Shown here piece after piece: positions 37,243-46,256 of a stretch of 64,000 nucleotides of DNA; positions within the stretch are counted from its first letter, which is position 1, and each line of letters opens with the position of its first letter. The stretch is taken from NCBI RefSeq assembly GCF_003399445.1, contig NZ_QUQO01000001.1:1423001-1487000 (forward strand), written 5' to 3'. Both the position numbers and the translations under genes were made by a program. The stretch comes from Parvularcula marina (GTDB lineage: Bacteria; Pseudomonadota; Alphaproteobacteria; Caulobacterales; Parvularculaceae). Below the pieces are notes generated by a model. The model did not search any database, had not been told where the DNA came from, and saw only the letters and a list, made by a program, of their open reading frames with translations.

Positions 37243-37971
37243 ATGTCGGCCACCACCAACACCTCTGAATTGCCGCAGAAAATCGTCGAATTGCGGGACG
37301 TCGCGCTGACCTATGACGGCACGCATGAAGTGCTCAAACACGCCGATATGGTCCTGCGCGAGGGCGATTTCAGATTTCTGACCGGCCCGTCGGGCGCCGG
37401 CAAGACGACCCTGCTCAAGCTGATCTACATGGCGCTCAAACCCACCTCGGGCAGCGTGCGGATTTTCGGAGAGGAAGTGCGCGACCTTGCCACCGATGAC
37501 CGGCCGGCGCTGCGCCGCCGCCTCGGGGTGGTGTTCCAGGAAAACCGTCTCCTCGATCATCTGACCGCCTATGAAAATGTCGCCCTGCCCATGCGCGTGA
37601 TGGGCTTCAAAGATCAGGATTATCGGGGTGATGTTATGGAACTCTTAAGCTGGGTCGGGCTCGGCGATCACATTCTGGCCAAGCCCCCGGTCCTGTCGGG
37701 AGGGCAGAAACAGCGCGTGGCGTTGGCCCGGGCGCTGGTCTCGAAACCCGACCTCATTCTCGCTGATGAGCCGACCGGCAATGTCGATCCGGAAATGGGC
37801 GGGAAAATCATGCAGTTATTGCTGGAGCTGAACCGCCTCGGCACCGCCGTGATCGTCGCGACCCATGATTTCCACATCGTCCGGCGCATCCCCATGAAGA
37901 TCCTGCGACTGAAAGAAGGGCATCTGACCCTGCACCAGCCGCTGGCTGAACTTACGGAGCAGGCCCCGTGA
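37243..37971 (+). CDS. ftsE: Cell division ATP-binding protein FtsE
   Basis: A 242-residue ABC ATPase that with FtsX controls septal peptidoglycan hydrolysis. Walker A is GPSGAGKTTL, the signature is LSGGQKQRVALARAL, and Walker B is LILADEPTG. A 16-residue longer form from 37195 would overlap the divergent gene. Overlaps ftsX by GTGA. Confidence 0.93.
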   Translation: MSATTNTSELPQKIVELRDVALTYDGTHEVLKHADMVLREGDFRFLTGPSGAGKTTLLKLIYMALKPTSGSVRIFGEEVRDLATDDRPALRRRLGVVFQENRLLDHLTAYENVALPMRVMGFKDQDYRGDVMELLSWVGLGDHILAKPPVLSGGQKQRVALARALVSKPDLILADEPTGNVDPEMGGKIMQLLLELNRLGTAVIVATHDFHIVRRIPMKILRLKEGHLTLHQPLAELTEQAP

Positions 37972-38909
37972 GCGAAACGGCCGAAGACGACGAAGGCTAT
38001 GTCGACGAGGAGGCGCTCGAGGCCGCCGTGCCCCGACGCCAGACGCCGCTGCTGCCCGAAGCCGGGGCATCGGGCACGCCGCTGATGATCGTCATCGCGG
38101 TGCTGGCTTTCATCGCCAGCGTCTCGCTCGCCGGATATTTCATGGTCTCGCGCGCCGCCGCTGACTGGACCGGCGATCTTTCGGGCACGATCACCGTGCA
38201 GGTCCGCGGGGCGGCCGCCGACCTCATCCTTCAGGATGCGGATATCGCCGAGGGCCTGTTGCGCGATCATCCGGGCGTCACGGAAGTGGCCCGCATGTCT
38301 CGGGCAGAAACCGAAGAGCTGCTGGAACCCTGGCTGGGGCGCGATAATCTGAGCGCGGATATTCCGATCCCGATCATCATCACCGCCGAGATCAGCCCGT
38401 CTTTGCGGCGTGATCTGTCTTCCTTACGCAATGGCCTTGCCGAAGCCGCACCATTGGCCGCGCTTGATGATCACGGCCAGTGGAATGACCGGCTGGTCGA
38501 TGCGGCCAACCGCGCCAAGGGGCTCGCCTTTATCGTCTTTGCCATGATCATGGGGGCAACGGCCTGCGTCATCATCTTTGCAACCCGGGCGGGACTTGCG
38601 GCCAATCGCGAGATTGTCGAGGTCATGCACCTTGTCGGGGCGACGGATAAATTCATCGCCGATCAGGTCCAGCGACGTTATTTCTCACTTGGCCTGAGGG
38701 GCGGCGCGATTGGTGCCTTCTCCGCCGCAATGATCCTGTTTCTGACGGCGAGTTTCGGTGCCGAAGACGCAGGGCTTTTCCTGCCAAATCTTCAGGCTGC
38801 GCCTGCCATGCTGGCCGGGCTTGCCATTGTGCCGGTCGTGATTTGCGGGATCTCCTCGCTCGTGGCACGGATCACTGTCCGGACGATCCTCGCCCGCGAA
38901 ATTCACTGA
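37968..38909 (+). CDS. ftsX: Cell division protein FtsX
   Basis: A 313-residue membrane partner of FtsE starting with GTG inside the ftsE stop. It has four helices (about 42-62, 185-205, 240-260, 280-305) and an extracytoplasmic domain between the first two. The C-terminal half has the FtsX_N-to-permease pattern (EVMHLVGATDKFIADQ). The N-terminal tail is unusually acidic. Confidence 0.92.
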   Translation: MSETAEDDEGYVDEEALEAAVPRRQTPLLPEAGASGTPLMIVIAVLAFIASVSLAGYFMVSRAAADWTGDLSGTITVQVRGAAADLILQDADIAEGLLRDHPGVTEVARMSRAETEELLEPWLGRDNLSADIPIPIIITAEISPSLRRDLSSLRNGLAEAAPLAALDDHGQWNDRLVDAANRAKGLAFIVFAMIMGATACVIIFATRAGLAANREIVEVMHLVGATDKFIADQVQRRYFSLGLRGGAIGAFSAAMILFLTASFGAEDAGLFLPNLQAAPAMLAGLAIVPVVICGISSLVARITVRTILAREIH

Positions 38910-38926
38910 TCACCCGCCGAACCCAG

Positions 38927-38955
38927 CCGCCAGGGCCGCTCGGCGGCGCTGGCGG
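38927..38955. other. Hairpin between ftsX and the histone-like gene
   Basis: CCGCCAG and CTGGCGG form a seven-pair stem around a GC-rich interior. No T-run on either side, so termination is uncertain; it sits where the two convergent transcripts end. Confidence 0.35.
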
Positions 38956-38972
38956 CGGCGGAGCTGTCTCGT

Positions 38973-39245
38973 CTATTTTGACTTTTTCTTCGTGGCCTTT
39001 TTCTTGGCCACTTTCTTTTTCACGGCTTTTTTCTTGGCAGCTTTTTTCGCCGCAGCCTTCTTGGTTACCGCCTTCTTCTTGGCCGCTTTCTTCTTCACGG
39101 CCTTTTTCTTGGGCTTGTCCTCCACTTGCGTCAGAGCCGAAGCGGCGAGCGATTTGATCTCCTTGGCCGACAGCGATGATGGGTCTTTCATCGCCTTGCT
39201 CGCGATTTTCGCGACGGCAGCCGACGTCTTTTCTGATTTTGCCAT
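38973..39245 (-). CDS. Histone H1-like Lys/Ala-rich protein
   Basis: A 90-residue protein. The first 45 residues are helical (KIASKAMKDPSSLSAKEIKSLAASAL), and the remaining half is KKKA/AAKK repeats, like the C-terminal tail of histone H1 and of HC1/AlgP-type bacterial proteins. It probably binds DNA without sequence preference. A GGAGGGGAG ribosome site precedes it. The repeats make the DNA itself locally repetitive. Confidence 0.8.
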   Translation of the reverse strand: MAKSEKTSAAVAKIASKAMKDPSSLSAKEIKSLAASALTQVEDKPKKKAVKKKAAKKKAVTKKAAAKKAAKKKAVKKKVAKKKATKKKSK

Positions 39246-39412
39246 TCGTTTTCTCCCCTCCTGGAGCAGGTAATCGAGCGAGCATAGCTTGTGGTTGTAC
39301 GCCGTCCAGCGAAGGGTGCAGTAATGGAAGACACAAGTCTAGGCCGTTGAGAGTCATGGATTTTTAACCCTGCCAGCGTGACGGGGATCACTGCCAAGTC
39401 GGCCCGAAAAGC

Positions 39413-39442
39413 GCACTGTTGACGCTGTAGCGTCAGGAGTGC
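39413..39442. other. Two-step hairpin
   Basis: GCACT ... AGTGC (five pairs) enclose a 2x2 internal loop and a perfect inner stem TGACGC-TGTA-GCGTCA. There is no T-run. It could be part of an RNA or a protein site; nothing else identifies it. Confidence 0.35.
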
Positions 39443-39678
39443 CCCGAAATGACCCGGCCGCAAGCCATCAAATCCCCCGGCCATGCCGTCCCGCCGCACG
39501 CCCGCGCCAGACTTCGCGAGGCAAACCCGGATACTGATGCGGTGATCCTGCGAATCGTCCGCCAGTGCGCCCGCTCAAAATCGCAGAGCGCGCCCTGCAC
39601 CGCGAACTGGTTTTGAGGGCATTGGAGCTTTCTGAGCACCGTCATCCCGCGGTTGATGAGACCAGCTTATCAGAGGCA

Positions 39679-39706
39679 GATCCCCGCCTGCGCGGGGATG
39701 AGCGGG
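39679..39706. repeat. Family A palindromic repeat, third copy
   Basis: GATCCCCGCCTGCGCGGGGA followed by TGAGCGGG, almost identical to the copy at 8738-8762, 11 bases from the groEL terminator. Confidence 0.7.
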
Positions 39707-39716
39707 TGCTGAGAAT

Positions 39717-39748
39717 AAAAAAGGGCGCCCCTTGCGGAGCGCCCTTTC
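39717..39748 (-). terminator. Intrinsic terminator of groESL
   Basis: On the minus strand: nine-pair stem (GGGCGCTCC / GGGGCGCCC, one G-U pair) with loop GCAA, followed by TTTTTT. It lies about 45 bases after the groEL stop. Confidence 0.85.
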
Positions 39749-39790
39749 GATACAGACCATGATGTCTTCAATCCCTCACGGGACTGATGA

Positions 39791-41446
<1,656 letters not shown>

Positions 41447-41485
41447 CTAAAATTCGTTGACGGATGAATGAAGCGTTCCGGTTCC

Positions 41486-41773
41486 TCAGTCGAGGATGCC
41501 CAGAATGTCGCTTTCTTTCATGATGAGCAGGTCTTCACCGTCGAGTTTCACTTCGGTGCCCGACCATTTGCCGAACAGGATGCGATCGCCGGATTTGACT
41601 TCGAGGGGGACGATTTCGTTATCGTCGCCACGTGCGCCGGAGCCGACGGCCACGACTTCACCCTGCTGGGGCTTTTCCTTGGCGGTGTCGGGGATGATGA
41701 TGCCGCCAGCTGTTTTTTCGTCTTCTTCGACGCGGCGGACCAGGACGCGGTCATGGAGCGGTCTGAAAGCCAT
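41486..41773 (-). CDS. groES: 10-kDa chaperonin GroES
   Basis: A 95-residue co-chaperonin: [11 protein letters not shown] at the start, the mobile loop [19 protein letters not shown] and the roof segment. The start at ATG 41773 gives the usual length; an upstream in-frame start would add 26 non-conserved residues. First gene of the groESL operon. Confidence 0.97.
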   Translation of the reverse strand: MAFRPLHDRVLVRRVEEDEKTAGGIIIPDTAKEKPQQGEVVAVGSGARGDDNEIVPLEVKSGDRILFGKWSGTEVKLDGEDLLIMKESDILGILD

Positions 41774-41840
41774 GGATATTTTCTCCGAATGACTGTGTTG
41801 AACGGGCGAAAAGCGAGTGTTTCCGCGGGTTTCTGTGATT

Positions 41841-41867
41841 TTAGCACTCACACAGGGTGGCTGCTAA
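41841..41867. promoter_or_regulatory. CIRCE element (HrcA operator)
   Basis: TTAGCACTC-N9-GGCTGCTAA matches CIRCE (TTAGCACTC-N9-GAGTGCTAA) fully in one arm and 7/9 in the other. It lies 68 bases before groES, just downstream of the promoter boxes, where HrcA would repress until heat stress. Confidence 0.85.
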
Positions 41868-41874
41868 TGGCGGG

Positions 41875-41903
41875 GAATTAAGATCGGCGACGGGGTCCGT
41901 CAA
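41875..41903 (-). promoter_or_regulatory. groESL promoter
   Basis: On the minus strand TTGACG (41903-41898), a 17-base spacer and TAATTC (41880-41875), next to CIRCE. A housekeeping-sigma pattern; a heat-shock sigma site overlapping it cannot be excluded. Confidence 0.5.
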
Positions 41904-41961
41904 GGCCGGAGAACCGCAAATAAACTTATCTTCAGCGGATGTGGCGGCGTAAGCAGGAGTG

Positions 41962-42483
41962 ATGATCAACATGTTCCTTGCCGCCGCCCTCTTATTCACG
42001 TCCCCAAGCTCGGAGGAGGAAGCCGTACTCGCAACCGTCGATGCGACGTTCAAGGCTTTCTATGCTGGGGATTCCGCCCGGATGGAGCCCCTGCTGGCTG
42101 AAGGTGTACAGCTCTGGCCGCTGACGCTGGACGCAAGCAAGGACATGCCGGTCCGCAAATCTCCGCCGCTCAGTCGCGAAGCCTGGCTCGCGCAGATTGA
42201 GGGAGAAGAAGGCCGGTTTGCCGAGGTTTACTGGGATCCGGTCGTCCAGATCCGCGCCGAACGCTTCGCCCATGTCTGGACACCCTATGTCATCTATGCC
42301 GATGGCGAGCGGGTCCATTGCGGTATTGATGCCTTCACGCTGATGAAGCCCGAAGACAAATGGCTCATCACGGATCTGGCATTCACCATGGAGCCGCAAG
42401 CCTGCGATGAGCTTGGTTGGCCAGAAGCACGGGCGCGAGTGCGACCGGCGAGTCTGCGGCCTCACCTTCCCCCAGCGGAATGA
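41962..42483 (+). CDS. Secreted SnoaL/NTF2-like protein
   Basis: A 173-residue protein with a signal-like N-terminus (MINMFLAAALLFTS) and an NTF2/DUF4440 fold: VLATVDATFKAFYAGDSARMEPLLAEGVQLW, later HCGIDAFTLMKPEDKWLITDLAFT. Such domains bind small ligands or catalyse isomerisation; no active residues are certain. Start is 41962 or 41971; CAGGAG precedes both. Confidence 0.7.
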   Translation: MINMFLAAALLFTSPSSEEEAVLATVDATFKAFYAGDSARMEPLLAEGVQLWPLTLDASKDMPVRKSPPLSREAWLAQIEGEEGRFAEVYWDPVVQIRAERFAHVWTPYVIYADGERVHCGIDAFTLMKPEDKWLITDLAFTMEPQACDELGWPEARARVRPASLRPHLPPAE

Positions 42484-42619
42484 TCCACACACTCTTTCAT
42501 TATTGAAGAGACAGCCTGCTGCTGCCGCGAATTATGCCGTATTCGCGTTGCGAATTTAACCAGTGTCTAGTTTTTTCGGCCTAGAGGCGCCCCATCAGCT
42601 CAATCTGTACGGAGTTCCG

Positions 42620-43153
42620 ATGCTTGATCTCGCCGCCGCCCTCTTCACTCTCAACGCTATTGCCCAAGATGAGGCCATCTATGCCGATGTCGGCTATGCG
42701 CATGTCACCTTCCTGACCGATGATGATTTCGGGTTTGAGACCACGTCGAACAGCGTGATCAGCCATGTCGGCTGGAACGCGACAAAATATTTCGGTGCCG
42801 AAGCCGAGATCGGCATCGTCTCCTTCCCCGAAGAGAACAGCAATGACATCCTGTCCGCCGAGGTGAAGACGACCGTGACGCTCGGCGCGTATGGGGTCGC
42901 CCGTTATCCGTTGACGGAGCAGGTCACGGTCTATGGTCGCGCCGGCTATGTCTATGCCGATGCGGAATTCACTGTCGAAGCCTTCGGTATGGAAACCGTG
43001 TCAGAGGATACGTTCCAGGGCATCGGTTATGGTGGCGGGCTCCGCTGGCACCTTGGCGAGACCCGGAATGGTATCCGCACGGAATTTACCCATTACGACC
43101 TCAAGGATATCGAGGCCCGGGCTTTCACCCTCGCCTTCCAGCGTCACTTTTAA
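42620..43153 (+). CDS. Outer-membrane beta-barrel protein
   Basis: A 177-residue protein with a signal peptide ending near NAIAQ (residue 16). The mature part has eight or so amphipathic strands (YADVGYAHVTF, GAYGVARYPL, VTVYGRAGYVYADAEF) and ends in the outer-membrane signature FQRHF with a terminal Phe, so it is OmpA/OmpX-sized. Start set by GGAG nine bases upstream. Confidence 0.85.
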   Translation: MLDLAAALFTLNAIAQDEAIYADVGYAHVTFLTDDDFGFETTSNSVISHVGWNATKYFGAEAEIGIVSFPEENSNDILSAEVKTTVTLGAYGVARYPLTEQVTVYGRAGYVYADAEFTVEAFGMETVSEDTFQGIGYGGGLRWHLGETRNGIRTEFTHYDLKDIEARAFTLAFQRHF

Positions 43154-43159
43154 GGGCGC

Positions 43160-43843
43160 TTAGCCCTCATAGAACAGGAAAGTGTTGAGGGTCAGTCGGC
43201 CCTCACGCGGATTGTCCGACAGGACAGGGTTCTCAGGAATCATCCCGGAATGCAGCGAACAGCCGCGATAAGCGAGGAGCCGGTTAAAGCGCGCCTCATA
43301 GGCGGCTGTCTGCTCGAACATCGCGGATGAGCCGCGGATATAATCATGTTGCGGCATCCCCTCACGCCTTGCATCGGCTTCTAGGGAGGCCTTGTAGGAT
43401 GACTGGCGGCCTTCCGTGATCGTCTCAAACCCGGTCGTCCGGTGGCGGTAGAAGGCGGTCCCGCCATGTCCAGGCGGGCAGAGATAATGCAGCACCGCGA
43501 TGATGCCGGTGTCCGTGCCGTCATAATGCGGAATACACTGGATCGGCATCAGTTCCTCGGGCGACTTGGTCACGATGGAGAAATACCCTTCGTGAACGGA
43601 GAGCTTTCCCCCCTGCCAACCGAAAGCCTCAGGACCGACCGAGGCAATCGCATCACGAACGGATTCGAGATACCCCTTTGGCGCCGGTGCGCGGACTCCC
43701 GGATAATAGGCGCTTTCGAGATCGAACGTGCTGGTGGTGGCCATCTCGACCAGCTGCTCTGGATCCGGAAAGGCATTGTCGACATGGATGACCGGCTGTT
43801 CTTCAAAGCCGATGCGGTCAATCTGCAATGTGTGGCCGCTCAC
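43160..43843 (-). CDS. DUF6445-like protein (2-oxoglutarate oxygenase fold)
   Basis: A 227-residue protein. HYDGTDTGIIAVLHYL and LHSGMIPENPVLSDNPREGRLTLNTFLFYEG give His/Asp and a distal His and Arg arranged as in Fe(II)/2-oxoglutarate enzymes. Substrate unknown. Its ATG overlaps the stop of the lipoprotein gene, so the two form a pair. Confidence 0.7.
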   Translation of the reverse strand: MSGHTLQIDRIGFEEQPVIHVDNAFPDPEQLVEMATTSTFDLESAYYPGVRAPAPKGYLESVRDAIASVGPEAFGWQGGKLSVHEGYFSIVTKSPEELMPIQCIPHYDGTDTGIIAVLHYLCPPGHGGTAFYRHRTTGFETITEGRQSSYKASLEADARREGMPQHDYIRGSSAMFEQTAAYEARFNRLLAYRGCSLHSGMIPENPVLSDNPREGRLTLNTFLFYEG

Positions 43844-44157
43844 TCGTCCGTACCCGCCAAAACCCCGGGCGCTGCTTCACCCGTCACTGTGTTAGAGGAC
43901 GAGGGCGCAAGGTCATCTGCTCCGCTTTGCTGAGGCGGGAGACCATCGCCGCGTAGCGGGATTGAGGGCCCGGACATCCAGCCCCAGAGAGCACCGCCGC
44001 CAACCGCCACGCCGGGCGTCACGGTTCGCCCAAAATCACTGGTCGAGACACCCACCCGCGCACTGCCAACACCATATCCCACGCCGACCCCAACGCGCGG
44101 TGAAGCGCAGGCCGCAAGGGAGATCATCAGGAGCAAGGATAAAGCGATTGATTTCAT
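43840..44157 (-). CDS. Small glycine-rich lipoprotein
   Basis: A 105-residue protein. Lipobox LAAC puts the modified Cys near residue 17. The mature protein has GVGVGYGVGSARVGV repeats and a disordered Ser/Pro/Ala tail. Function unknown; coupled to the next gene. The ATG at 44157 gives a normal signal; the preceding in-frame TTG does not. Confidence 0.65.
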   Translation of the reverse strand: MKSIALSLLLMISLAACASPRVGVGVGYGVGSARVGVSTSDFGRTVTPGVAVGGGALWGWMSGPSIPLRGDGLPPQQSGADDLAPSSSNTVTGEAAPGVLAGTDE

Positions 44158-44310
44158 GGCCAAATCTTACGCCGAAACCGGCCAGCCGTCACCCGCACAC
44201 TTCATCTCCGCATAACCATCATATGCAGGGCGAATAGGCACGCGCCCGCGCATCATGCTATGGGCAAGAAAAAGATAAGCTCAAACGAGCAAGGGAGGAG
44301 TTGGATACGC

Positions 44311-45084
44311 ATGTTCCAGCCCGAAACCTTCGAGATTTTCACGCCGCGCGTTTATCCGCTGCGGGCACTGGCCGCGACTTTGCGCCTGATCAACAACAAG
44401 GAAGACACCTCGCAGGTCTACCGGGTGACCTCGTCGCTCGATGGTCCGACGATTGAGCGCGCCTATCAGATCTTCAGATCCGATCCGATGGGGGCGGAGT
44501 ATCTCGCCAGTGGCCGCGAGCTGCGCGATGTCCTCTCTGACCGCGACGCTTTGCGCGCGCTGCCGGAGAATTCATTCGGTCGGGCCTATCTTGATTTCGT
44601 CGAGAGCGAAGGGCTGTCGCCCGAAGGCTTCCAGACGGAGATGGATGGCAGCGGTGAAGTCTTTGACGAGGCGGGACCCGAGCGGCAGAAATTCCTCTAC
44701 CGTGTACGTCATACCCATGACCTTCTTCATGTCCTGACCGGTTATGGCCGGGACATGATCGGGGAGCTGTGCCTTCTTGCTTTCACCCGCCGGATTTCAG
44801 GCAGCCGGGCGCTCGCGCTGATTGTTGCGCTCGGCCAGTTCAAGGCGATCAGTGTCTTCAAGGGATATCCTGTGCGTGCCGCCCTCAAAGAAGGTGGCCA
44901 GCTCGGCCTTGCGACCGAGCGGTTGTTGCTCCAGCGCTGGGAGGATCTTCTGCCCCTGCCGATAGAGACCGTCCGGGAACGGCTCAATATTGGCCGTCCA
45001 GAGATCTATCTCTCGATCAAGGAAAAGGCCGCCACACGCGACCGTGATTACCGCCAGACCCTGACGGCGGCAGAGGCTGCCTGA
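44311..45084 (+). CDS. Ubiquinone biosynthesis protein Coq4
   Basis: A 257-residue protein of the Coq4 family, an organiser and likely decarboxylase-hydroxylase of the ubiquinone pathway. The zinc motif HDLLH-x11-E is complete (His136, Asp137, His140, Glu152). ATG 44311 lies ten bases after GGAGGAG and gives the usual N-terminus. No other ubi gene is adjacent. Confidence 0.9.
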   Translation: MFQPETFEIFTPRVYPLRALAATLRLINNKEDTSQVYRVTSSLDGPTIERAYQIFRSDPMGAEYLASGRELRDVLSDRDALRALPENSFGRAYLDFVESEGLSPEGFQTEMDGSGEVFDEAGPERQKFLYRVRHTHDLLHVLTGYGRDMIGELCLLAFTRRISGSRALALIVALGQFKAISVFKGYPVRAALKEGGQLGLATERLLLQRWEDLLPLPIETVRERLNIGRPEIYLSIKEKAATRDRDYRQTLTAAEAA

Positions 45085-45115
45085 GCGGCAGCCTCCTTAT
45101 TGTTCCGCCTGATGA

Positions 45116-46174
45116 TTAGCGGTCTTTTTCAAAGGTGAGGTCACCGATCCGGACATCGTCCTTGTCGCCCGAGACGCTGACATTCCCGGTATAGTCCTCG
45201 ATTTCGACGTCACCACCGCCGTGGATCTTCACGACCGGATTATTGGCGACACCGCCAAAATAGACATCGCCATTACCCGAAATCCGGATTTCGGTCGCCG
45301 AGCTTTTGCCCTCTTCGATTTCGACATCGCCCGAGCCATTGATGGAGACCATGAGCTCACCATTCATGCTTTCAGAATGGAAATCACCTGAGCCACTGAT
45401 CGCGACATTAATGCCGCCGCCGACTTCTTCGACTTCGACATCACCAGAGCCGCCGATCTTCACCGAAACGCCGCCTTTGACGTTTTCAGCGGCCACGTCT
45501 CCTGAGCCGCCGATGCGGATATCAAGCGAGCCGTCGACATCTCCGAGATCGACATCGCCGGAACCGCCGATTTTGACCGAGGCTTTGCCGCTGCGGCCGG
45601 CATAGATATCACCGGAGCCGCCAATGGCGATTTCGAGGTCATTCTTGACGTCGCCGACGGAAATCTCGCCCATGCCGCCAATCCCGACATAGGCCGAGGT
45701 TGAGGTGCCGATTGATCCGTAGACTTCGCGCATCCCCTGAAGGTGCAGTTCGCCGAAATTCACATCGGCTTCGATGATGAGGGCCGCTTCGTCGAGTTTG
45801 AACGCCGCGCCTTTCGGCAAGGTGATCGAGAGCACCGGATAGTCCTCAAGGAACTCCCCGAATTTGACGATGGCGTCATCGCCGCCGCCCCAGCCATTGC
45901 GGCGGTAAGGTGCACCGCGGCGGTAGAGCTCTTTCACTTCGCGTGCATCGCCTTCGACGAGCACGCTGCTGCCGGAGCGTGAAATCTCAAGCGGGCCACC
46001 TTCAGGGGCGCCCATCACTTCGACCGACAGCGTGCGACCTTCCCTGATTTCGACCGTCCCGACAAAGCCGCGGACTTCCAGCATGTCAGCGCCGGAGAAG
46101 GTTTCGGAAGTGGACGATACGGGGGCAGCCAGCCCTAGGGTACTGGCACCTAAAAAGAGAGCGGAAACAAGCAT
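45116..46174 (-). CDS. Secreted GIN-domain (DUF2807) beta-helix protein
   Basis: A 352-residue protein with a signal peptide. After a head region of about 165 residues comes a run of nine units of 18-20 residues, each opening with a variant of IGGSGDV, spanning about residues 165-336 (DNA about 45167-45682). This predicts a right-handed beta-solenoid. GIN proteins are envelope proteins with no settled role. A BlaI/MecI-type operator covers the promoter region. Confidence 0.85.
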   Translation of the reverse strand: MLVSALFLGASTLGLAAPVSSTSETFSGADMLEVRGFVGTVEIREGRTLSVEVMGAPEGGPLEISRSGSSVLVEGDAREVKELYRRGAPYRRNGWGGGDDAIVKFGEFLEDYPVLSITLPKGAAFKLDEAALIIEADVNFGELHLQGMREVYGSIGTSTSAYVGIGGMGEISVGDVKNDLEIAIGGSGDIYAGRSGKASVKIGGSGDVDLGDVDGSLDIRIGGSGDVAAENVKGGVSVKIGGSGDVEVEEVGGGINVAISGSGDFHSESMNGELMVSINGSGDVEIEEGKSSATEIRISGNGDVYFGGVANNPVVKIHGGGDVEIEDYTGNVSVSGDKDDVRIGDLTFEKDR

Positions 46175-46195
46175 TCTGGGGTCTCCCCATTATCA

Positions 46196-46209
46196 ACTAC
46201 ATTTGTAGT
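46196..46209. promoter_or_regulatory. BlaI/MecI-type operator
   Basis: ACTACA-TT-TGTAGT, an exact match to the BlaI/MecI/CopY operator core (TACANNTGTA with ACTACA/TGTAGT arms). It is 22-35 bases before the GIN-protein start, just next to a TGATAAT -10-like box (minus strand 46195-46189). No BlaI-family gene is seen in the window. Confidence 0.75.
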
Positions 46210-46256
46210 CTAAGCACCCGGCGCAGGAAAAAACAAGTGGGGATAACGACAGCTGG

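Larger units (their letters stand above)
39246..39790. other. 545-base region between histone-like gene and groEL
   Basis: No confident gene. It holds a long hairpin (39413-39442), a family A repeat (39679-39706) and the groEL terminator (39717-39748). A 55-codon reading frame at 39449-39616 (+) and overlapping minus-strand frames have no clear ribosome site or recognisable product and may be chance. Confidence 0.55.

Noticed and set aside
38973-39120. Short tandem repeats considered as a satellite or CRISPR
   Set aside because: They are the AAKK/KKKA codons of the histone-like protein.
39433-39645. 70-codon minus-strand frame between the histone-like gene and groEL
   Set aside because: No ribosome site, no recognisable domain and overlap with other frames; left as non-coding.
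45167-45682. Repeats of about 57 bases considered as a CRISPR array
   Set aside because: They encode an in-frame protein repeat with varying third bases and no unrelated spacers.
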